From Endothia cerciana (Eukaryota; Ascomycota; Sordariomycetes; Diaporthales; Cryphonectriaceae), in contig JALRMH010000037.1 of assembly GCA_026119935.1 (NCBI GenBank), positions 248,001 to 312,000 of the forward strand: DNA of 64,000 nucleotides, written 5' to 3'. The notes beneath the pieces are model-generated. The model made no database searches, was not told the origin of the DNA, and saw only the letters and a program-made list of their open reading frames with translations. Position 1 is the first letter of the stretch. Every line of letters starts with the position of its first letter. Shown here piece by piece: positions 56,858-64,000 of the stretch. The position numbers and the translations under genes are program-made.

Positions 56858-58020
56858 ATGGGCCAATTTACATCCACTCCGTATGTGTCGCATCTTGTCA
56901 CTGAGGTAGCGTCACAGGATGACCCAGTCAAGCCTCGTTTGATCTCAGCCGTCCCAAGGCCAAACGCGCAAAAGCCTCTTGAAAAGAAACTGCGCTCTCT
57001 CATCGTCAAGTTCCTCAAAGACCTCGACTACAAACCCCCCCCTCGGGTTAGGAATGACGCCCTGTGGACAACAATGCTGGAAAGAGCCCGGAAGACCGGG
57101 GTAGATCTCACAAGCCCTCACTCTCGGCGGTGTTTCGAAGTTGGCTTCACTTACGCAGCGGTAAGATGGGTTTTCTGAGGACCTCACAGAGTCACCAAGG
57201 GTATCATGACTGACTGCTGTTTAGATATGCTATCCGAGTCAACCTCTGGGAGCCCAGGTGTACACAGGCCTGCACACATGGCTTGGCACTCAGATTGATG
57301 ATGTCCTCATGAAAGACGATGTGAAGCTATTTCAGGAACGATTTTATTCCGGCGAGAAACAGCCCAACCTCGTTCTGCAGGGATACGCGGACATCCTGCG
57401 TTCGACTTATGATGAGTGGGACAATGTGACGGCGAATTTCATCATCATATCATCGCTCGCATTCATTAACTGCAATGTGTTGGAGGAGAGGCCAGAATTC
57501 CTGTCCATGGTTCCGACCAAAGGCGGTCGCCGTTGGCCGCACTATTTCCGGGACAGGGAAGGAGTCCCGGACGCCTATTCATACTTCACCTTTCCAAAGG
57601 CTACCCACCCAGACATAGGTATGTTCCTGGAGGCCATACCTGATATAGGACGGGTCCTGAACCTTTGCAACGATGTGCTCTCGTAAGTCGATGCTCTTGA
57701 GCCGTGCCCTCTACCAATTCACTGACGACATCATTAGGTTCTATAAAGAAGAGAAGGCTGGGGTTACCAAAAATTATATCCACCAAAGAGCGAACTACGA
57801 AAGGAGAGACGTTATCTCGGTGCTCAAAGATGCCGCCAAGGAGTGCCTGGAGGCACAGAAACGGATCGAAATAGTCCTTGATGGCCGTGAGCCGTACAGG
57901 TCGGCTTGGCGAGATCACCTGCAAGGCTATATTCACATGCACAAGACTACGAAACGGTATCTGCTCAACGAGATCGGCCTGGCCGAGGAAGAGAGTTGTA
58001 CGGTGTGTTGGGGGCCATGA
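56858..58020 (+). CDS. Trichodiene-synthase-family (Tri5-like) sesquiterpene cyclase
   Basis: Exons 56858-57160, 57225-57682 and 57738-58020 (introns 64 and 55 nt) give 347 aa, close to the family's usual 370-390. The metal-binding aspartates lie in TQIDDVLMKDDVKLFQERF (Asp126, Asp127, Asp132) and the second motif in LCNDVLSFYKEE (Asn250, Ser254, Glu258), rebuilt only by splicing intron 2. A C-terminal GYIHMHKTTKRYLL gives the conserved Arg-Tyr pair. Such enzymes ionise farnesyl diphosphate and cyclise it to a sesquiterpene; the product (trichodiene, longiborneol or another) cannot be read from sequence. I start at the ATG at 56858 because the upstream frame begins only at a non-ATG. No P450 or other typical tailoring gene is adjacent, apart from SDR and nitrilase genes on the left. 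Confidence 0.85.
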
Positions 58021-58306
58021 CCGTCTCGGTTGACCCAGGGCAACCCCAGCAACCAACCACCTTCAGATGGACCGGGATCAGACGGACCGGGAGGTTTTTA
58101 TAACCGACCAAGTCAATAAGCGATGAACGCATCAAGGCCTACTTTGGATTTCACCCTTAGCGGGGCACAAGATTGTCTACGAAATTCTTTACGCCCAAAG
58201 GTCCTCCTCCCGGCTTTGGACCTATTTTTGCCGTTTCAGCTCGAGCTTGATACCATATCTTGCAGCAACGCATGCCTAACGACCTTACTCATGATAGCAC
58301 ACATCT

Positions 58307-58430
58307 CATCAGCATTGCATTTCATCAGCATTGCATTTCATCAGCATTGCATTTCATCAGCATTGCATTTCATCAGCATTACATTTCATTAGCGTTACTG
58401 TTCATTAGCATTACATTCATTAGCATTGAT
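58307..58430 (+). repeat. 16-bp tandem repeat (minisatellite)
   Basis: About five good and three decayed copies of CATCAGCATTGCATTT, 290 bp downstream of the terpene synthase stop. Later units drift by transitions. Confidence 0.9.
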
Positions 58431-58626
58431 ATCTTGAACGAAATAAATGCTAAACGACTCTTCGTTCATACACCTATACTCTTGCAGTACGAGACAATGC
58501 CGACTCGACTGGGTGACGTTTTAGAAAGCCCCATCCCCCGGGCCCCCGGTGTCTACCCGGCGCTCGTCTTTGCTTGTACTGACCACGTTGTCCTGTGGAT
58601 TGTCTTGTATGTTATGTCAATTATAT

Positions 58627-58884
58627 AGGTTTCTCCCTGAACTCAAATCGGACACCGAAGTCTGCAAGCGGGCTCTGCGTTTCCGTGCAACCTTGGGGGG
58701 TGAACCACAGAGCAGGCAAGAGACAGCCCCGGTCTGCACAAGAGACTTCACATATAAGCTACTCACCTTATTAGGTCGATATGATGTCATGGGATGGCAT
58801 GGGATCCATGAAGACGATGGGTTCTTCTATGTCAAGTTTGATGAATTCCGTCGCAGCTGCTCGTGCGGTATAGAAAGAACCTAA
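58627..58884 (+). pseudogene. Possible coding fragment, unrecognised
   Basis: The stretch FLPELKSDTEVCKRALRFRA, then DFTYKLLTLLGRYDVMGWHG and EDDGFFYVKFDEFRRS reads like real protein and follows a possible splice acceptor (TTATATAG). I found no start codon or convincing upstream exon. It may be the last exon of a decayed gene. Confidence 0.25.
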
Positions 58885-58974
58885 GAGCCTAAGTCTCTTA
58901 GCTTGTAGACTCCGCGACAGCCTCAGAATTAACGAATTAGACCCATATCAACGGTTATTCAGGCCTCAACATCA

Positions 58975-59270
58975 TCATTTGAGAAGCCCAATGCTGGCTT
59001 GTGACCGGTCCGGCCGGCGTTGCAGAAAAAGCCATGGATGGCATCCGACTCCTCTATGATCTTATTGAAGCAGCCATAATGCTTTCTTCAACAGCGACCT
59101 TGGCGCCGCGTATACCAAGGAGGCCGGAAAGCTTCTTCGAGAGGGTAGCATATTCCTCGCCTGGCTTGGTCAAGTAGATAGAGTAGACCTTGTCTGCTCC
59201 ATTAATGAGGTAGCATTCAGCGACACTCAAGCCAATGCCATGGTTTGCACCAGTTACTATAGATCGGATC
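58975..59270 (-). pseudogene. Short-chain dehydrogenase remnant
   Basis: On the minus strand one frame reads RTIVTGANHGIGLSVAECYL with the glycine-rich cofactor motif, and after a frame change another reads FNKIIEESDAIHGFFCNAGR followed by TGHKPALGF, the NAG strand of an SDR. The catalytic Tyr-Lys half is absent. It is a broken, truncated gene. Confidence 0.6.
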
Positions 59271-60411
59271 GCTCATCAAATGAGGGGGCTTCAGACTTGC
59301 CTGGCACGATATTGCCGGCCAGCGTCAGCTGTGGCTGGACATGGGAACCTTTGTGCCATTCACACATTCGTCGACTGCCGATGGTGCCGTGATGAATGGA
59401 TTATGCAGATTGAAGAGTTCGAAATGGCGCTGAAGGTGGAATATTTGGGAGGTATGACTCAGTAGTGTCTTCGGATTATATATACAGGACTTAGCTGATG
59501 GAGAAAGCCGTCAAAGCAGGTCACCAAGAATTGGATGACAATACGCCAACCGCTAAGTTGTGGAAAGAATCTACAATGGGATCTCTGCTCCCTCCAGCTC
59601 TTGCCCTCCGGGCAAAGACTAAAAGGCGGACGTTGCATCGTTCGTTGAGAAATATGATCTAGACATGATTGAGGTGGAAGCCGCCGTTGGGGGACAATTT
59701 AATTGGAGAGGGCGACAATCTGGAAATAGTCTGATTAGCTATGCAACATCCCTCGAGACGAGATTGTGGGGACTTGCCGGGGACTGTACCACTGAGTTCC
59801 CGAATATATTGACGCCTTTCGATTCAGCCGTCACATTCCCACGATGATAATGCTGAGTTGCAGCGTTCTTGAAGCAGGGGTACTGCCCATATCACTATTG
59901 CATTCTTGAAAGTAAGATCTGAAGTTGCTGCGGGCGGTGCGCAATCCTGTGGAAGCACAATGGTTGCTCTATATCTCGGCATACACGCATGTCTGCTGGG
60001 TTCTTTCACAGCCACCACATGTCAGGAGAGTTGTTCCTTTTTGTTTTCCCTTGTTTTTTTTCCCACCCCACCCCCCACCCACCACACTTAGCATGACGAC
60101 GGCGGCAGGTGAGGCTAGAAACAAACCCCTTGTTAGGTACGGCCGAGAGAGCAGACAGGGCAGTCATGATTGGAGTCGGCTTACCATCTCGGCGTCTTTC
60201 GCAGTCCACGTCCGCGAGACGCTCGACCTCGGGTGAAGTATCCTGCTATTTCCTCATCTGCAGTAACCATGTTCCACAAAGGTCATTTTGGAGACCGTGT
60301 GTTTACATTTTGATCGACAACGTCCTGCCACGACGACTCTAGCAAATACTGTAGAGCCTAAAGTGGGCAAGCCCACTTTGGTCGCGGGTGCCATTCGTTA
60401 CAAAGCCAGTA
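59271..60411. other. Intergenic left of transposon copy B
   Basis: No supported gene. T-rich then C-rich runs at 60038-60080. A perfect 9-bp inverted repeat with a 2-nt spacer (60360-60379) lies 30 bp before the transposon. Confidence 0.4.
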
Positions 60412-60563
60412 AGTCAGAGGGGGTAACTTCCGGCCACCCCCTACTTCCGGCCACCCTGGCCGGCCCCCACCACCTCTCCAGCCACCTCTATTTATATTTA
60501 CTTTTCCCAGCCAATTTTATTCCGAATAACTTCATCTTCTTACAGAATCTTTATACGACAATT

Positions 60564-62795
60564 ATGAAGCCCTATTCCGAACCTGAGCTGGCCCAGGCCA
60601 TCGAGGCTGTCAAAACAGGCAAATCCCAGCTACAGGCCTCGAAAGAATAGGATATTCTGAGAGCCACTCTTCAAGATCGCCTAGCAGGAGGAGAATCGCA
60701 CAAAACAGCTTATTCAGATAAGAAAAGGCTTTCTATTACCCAGGAAAAGAAATTAGCTGAATGGATTTGCATTCAGGAAGCCCTAGGGCTTCTACCGAGC
60801 TATTCAGAACTCAGGCATTTTGCTCAACAGATCCTCGAAGTCCAAAACGATCCTCAGGCTATAGGAAAGAAATAGACTCAGGCTTTCTTAAAGAGAAATC
60901 TAGAGATAAAGGTCCGAAAGACTCGAAAGATTGCCTCAGCTCGAACTAACAGAGCTATAACAGAGGTAATACAGTCTTGGTTTCGTCTTTTCGATCTTCC
61001 TGAGATTCAAGCTATCAAGCTAGCTAATTAATAGAATATAGATGAGGCTAGGATAATAGAAGGCCAGGGAGAGAATGGATTAGTCCTCAGGGGCTCTTTT
61101 TCACGTTTAATCTAGAAAAAAAAGCCTAGATCGAAAGCCTGGACCTCTTTCCTCGAGTGTGTCTCTGCTACAGGCGCTCACCTCTTTCCCTTAGTTATTT
61201 CAAGGGCTTGACTGTATAATAATAATAGTTTCCTACTCACTTAGAGCTTTTCAAGGGCTAGCAATTCATAGTAATAAGAAATAGATAGACTAATAATACT
61301 ATAGCACTTGAATAGCTAGAAAAGATCTTTATCCTAAGCAGCTAGCTAGCAGACCTCTTAGAAGCAAGGCTATTAGTTTTAGATAGCTCTAGCAGCTATA
61401 TAGCTAAGGAATTATCAGTAAAGCCTGCAGATCAGGATCACACAAGTCAGCTTGTCAAGTGCCCTAGGCCAAAAGCTCTGTATTGCGATGCAATAACTAA
61501 CACTTAAGGTCTAAGCCTAAAGTCCTAAGCCTAAAGCCAGTAGGCTTTCCTTTTATACAGATAGCTGGCCCGGGCTAGCCCCTAACCCTTGGCCCTGCCA
61601 CCTCGTAACACCTGCCACTCGTAACAGGAATTTATATGTCACGACAACAGCGCTAGCAGGCAACAGCGCTAGCGGCGCACAGGCCATTCCCCTTCAAATA
61701 GCCAGCGACTCAGCACACTAGTTCTTTCTACACTATAAGAATCAGTCTCTATACCAACAGACACCTAGCAGCCATCAATCAGACAGCCTGTTCTCGCTAT
61801 ATGTCACGACAACGGCGCTAGCGGCGCACGGGCCATTCCCCTTCAAATAGCCAGCGACTCGGCACACCAGTTCTTTCCACACTGCAAGAATCAGTCTCTG
61901 TACCAACAGACACCCAGCAGCCATCAATCAGATAGCTTGTTCTCGCTATATCATTATGACTCTGCCGGGCTTATGTGATAGGTGTTCTGACACTATATCA
62001 TTGTGACTCTGCCGGGCTTATATGATAGGTGTTCTGATAATATAGTAATACTTTTGAAATAATATTCTGTTGCTTTATTTGCCTTCTTATACCTTATATA
62101 TACTTTAACCTCTTAATCTAGAGGTCTTCTTATCTTTTAAAAGAGTATATAGAAAGAAAGTTAATCTTCTAAGCTAATAAAGGGATTTAATAGTCCTAGG
62201 TAAGCGGTTATTCCTCAAGAACTATTATCCAGCTTGCCTAAAAGGCCTTTCTAGCTAGAATATTAGATCTAGATAGAAAGCAACTAGTCTATAGCTAGTC
62301 AGACTAGCTAAACTGCTTTCGAGCCCTCTTCTCCTTGAGAATATTTCTCAACGCACTCAGACCCAGCTGAATTCTAGCTCAAAACCTTCAACAACAGCCC
62401 AGCTTACCCAGAAAGCATCCTCAAGCCAGCTGGATCTCATTTCAACTCCTCAAGGGGCTAAGGATCTATATTATCAGCTATAGAAGATTCGAGGCTAGGT
62501 TTTGGACAAGCCAGAGGGCTATTTAGTTGCCAGAAAGATAAAAAAGTCTCAGGAAAAGAAGGACATAGAACTAGCTAAGGCTCAGGAGGAAATTAAGGCA
62601 CTGAAAAGGCAGATTAAGGCTCTCAGGCCTAGTAAAAAAAGAAAGGTTGATATCAGCCCGAATTCGAGGTTTGCAGATATTCAGGCTATACAGAGGGCTT
62701 AAAATTCAGTCAATCGGAATAAGGATAGTCAGGATGAAGAGAGCGATGTCGAATTACCTACCAACGAGGAGGATTGCATCGTAGTAGGTGAATAG
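60564..62795 (+). pseudogene. Transposase remnant (HTH_psq, HTH_CENPB, DDE) of copy B
   Basis: Reading through stops from the ATG at 60564: MKPYSEPELAQAIEAVKTGK is the psq helix-turn-helix; KKLAEWICIQEALGLLPSYS and ELRHFAQQI form the CENP-B-type domain; NIDEARIIEGQGENGLVLRG holds the first catalytic Asp of the DDE nuclease. The rest of the catalytic core is lost or interrupted by repeats. The end (62502-62795) has a Lys-rich coiled coil, KKRKVDISPNSRFADI and an acidic tail ending IVVGE, matching copy A. At least five in-frame stops replace Gln or Trp codons. Confidence 0.85.
61636..62040. repeat. Nested tandem duplications inside copy B (possible solo LTR)
   Basis: A unit of about 150-165 bp starting TGTCACGACAAC is repeated twice head to tail (61638 and 61803), followed by two 47-bp units (TATATCATTGTGACTCTGCC...) at 61947 and 61994. 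The block could be a short LTR, since it begins TGTCACGAC and a TG...CA end occurs near 61992, but clean target duplications are not visible. Confidence 0.7.
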
Positions 62796-62896
62796 GGTAG
62801 TCAAATATATATAATATATATATGTGTGTATGTGGAGTGTGGATGGCCGGGGTGGCCGGAAGTGGGGGGTGGCCGGAAGTTACCCCCTCTGACTTA

Positions 62897-63424
62897 CAGT
62901 TTATAGTTCCTTGGTTTGAGGGTATCCCAGCTGAAGCCTGGCACGCCTGGGCACACGGCTCAGACACTAATCCAACAAGGCAGGTTGTTGCTTCCAATCA
63001 GATCGCAGGAAATCTGGATTTTCTTCATTGTCACATCTTTTCCTGGGCGCGATTCAGCAGACCATTTAACAAATGGCATAACAGATGGCTCTCGGAGATC
63101 CTGCGAAAACACACAGGGTGACCGGATGGCTGCGACGCGGTATCCAGCGGCGACAGGTCAGAAACAGCCGGAAGGATGGATGAGGATCGTCAAATGTAGT
63201 CCGAAGGTTGCTGCCTCAGACATTCATTACAATGAAACTTCCAGAGTGAGGACATGCGTGGTTGGTAGTTTCGAAGAGGGAGAATAGTTGATAGCCTTGA
63301 TTGTTACGCACTTGTCACCGAAGCAAAGAAATTCTGCCCTAGAGAGCCGGGAGCATCAAATTGGGGCGGCCTTGATATGGTTTTTCGCCTTGAACTTGTC
63401 TGCATTAATTAGTTCATACTCAAA
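62897..63424. other. Intergenic right of transposon copy B
   Basis: About 530 bases at the 3' side of the SDR gene. No supported gene. Confidence 0.4.
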
Positions 63425-64000
63425 TTACTGCAAATGGACGAACATGCCGCCGTCTACCAGTACCTGGGAGCCGGTCATATATCCGCTCAGCTCCTCGCAG
63501 GCCAAGAAGACGGCAGGGCCTGCAAGATCTTGCGGCTTTCCCACGCGGCCCATGGGAATCCGCTGCTCAAGATATTTTCGCTTCGTCTCGTTCTGCATAT
63601 CGTCCTCTGCGAGCTGCGTGTGGATGGTTCCGGGGAGCAGGGCGTTGCATCTGATCTTGTCCTTTGCCAACGCAATCGCCATGGACTGTATCATGGACGA
63701 AACGGCAGCCTTTGTCGGCGTGTAGTGAGTCTGATAACGTCCTCCTACCAGGGCGCTGATTGAAGAAATGCCAATGATGGCGCCACCGTGGCCTTGCTTT
63801 ACCATCTGCTGCGCCGCCGCTTGACAGGAGTAAAACGCTCCATTCACATTGACCTGGATCGTCCTGTCGAAAAGCTGCTTGTCCAGGCTAAGTGTGTCGT
63901 GTCAACGCCTATTCTTCACAGACTGTGGCGTGTTCTTACCTGAGAAACTCGGCTGCCTTGAATATCCCAGCATTGGCGACGAAGACATCAAGTTTCCCCC
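63425..64000 (-). CDS. Short-chain dehydrogenase/reductase, 3' part (runs off the window)
   Basis: Exon parts 63940-64000 and 63425-63887 flank an intron at 63888-63939 (GTAAGA...CTTAG). The visible ~174 residues include KLDVFVANAGIFKAAEFLSL at the window edge, QVNVNGAFYSCQAAAQQM, IGISSISA with the catalytic Ser, HYTPTKAAVSSMIQS with the Tyr and Lys, and RCNALLPGTIHTQL, ending SQVLVDGGMFVHLQ. All the active-site residues present are intact. It resembles SDRs that act on sugars or small alcohols (3-oxoacyl-ACP-reductase-like fold). The N-terminal cofactor site lies beyond 64000. Confidence 0.85.

Larger units (their letters stand above)
60412..62894 (+). mobile_element. Degenerate Fot1/pogo-like DNA transposon, copy B
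   Basis: Terminal inverted repeats start AGTCAGAGGGGGTAACTTCC at 60412 and mirror at 62865-62894, with TA target duplications at 60410-60411 and 62895-62896. Inside each repeat the ACTTCCGGCCACC word occurs twice. A broken transposase runs left to right. The 2483-bp length exceeds copy A because an extra block of nested tandem repeats (61636-62040) sits in the middle of the transposase. Many CTAG, TAG and TAA words suggest RIP. Confidence 0.9.

Noticed and set aside
58307..58430. CRISPR-like array
   Set aside because: Units are directly adjacent with no spacers; it is a minisatellite in a eukaryotic genome.

Overview
This window looks like nuclear DNA of a filamentous ascomycete (Pezizomycotina). 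The evidence is short GT-AG introns (mostly about 45-180 nt), a GC-rich coding core, typical fungal families (Zn2Cys6 factor, SAT4/rhodopsin-type membrane protein, 2EXR, WSC, FSH1, Tri5-type terpene synthase), and two Fot1/pogo-like transposons broken by stop codons in the pattern expected of repeat-induced point mutation (RIP). The class cannot be fixed from the sequence alone. I saw no rRNA, no convincing tRNA and no CRISPR.

Layout. 1-13 kb is an accessory-looking arm: a degenerate transposon (2159-4004), a 2EXR gene, a gasdermin-like gene (6625-7449) with a subtilisin-like protease just upstream on the same strand (7898-10927), then relics of a C2H2-type and a DUF6590 gene. 13-18 kb holds a low-complexity Gln/Asn-rich protein and, convergent to it, a rhodopsin-type integral membrane protein. 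18-23 kb is gene-poor and contains a decayed WSC-domain gene. 23-50 kb is the ordinary GC-rich core: LURP-one-related protein, KRE9/KNH-like secreted protein, a 1649-aa ApsB/Mto1-family microtubule-organising protein, secreted L-asparaginase, an amidohydrolase with an in-frame polyglutamate run, a small 81-aa protein, a four-helix membrane protein, a 10-exon Zn2Cys6 regulator, an FSH1 serine hydrolase, an epoxide-hydrolase-like protein and a secreted calcineurin-like phosphoesterase. 52-58 kb has a nitrilase, a short-chain dehydrogenase (SDR) and a trichodiene-synthase-family sesquiterpene cyclase. 58-64 kb is again accessory-like: a 16-bp tandem repeat, an SDR relic, a second and longer Fot1-like element with nested repeats, and the 3' part of an intact SDR gene running off the window.

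How the genes work together. The strongest functional unit is the gasdermin-like / S8 protease pair. In fungi such pairs form a cell-death switch: the protease clips a short C-terminal tail from the gasdermin, which then forms pores (the HET-Q1/HET-Q2 paradigm in Podospora). Here the gasdermin frame is intact, but the protease appears to need two frame corrections in its catalytic half, so the switch may be partly disarmed. The hydrolase, nitrilase, SDR and terpene cyclase genes at 46-58 kb could feed specialised metabolism, but no P450 or dedicated regulator lies among them, so a cluster is only a hypothesis.
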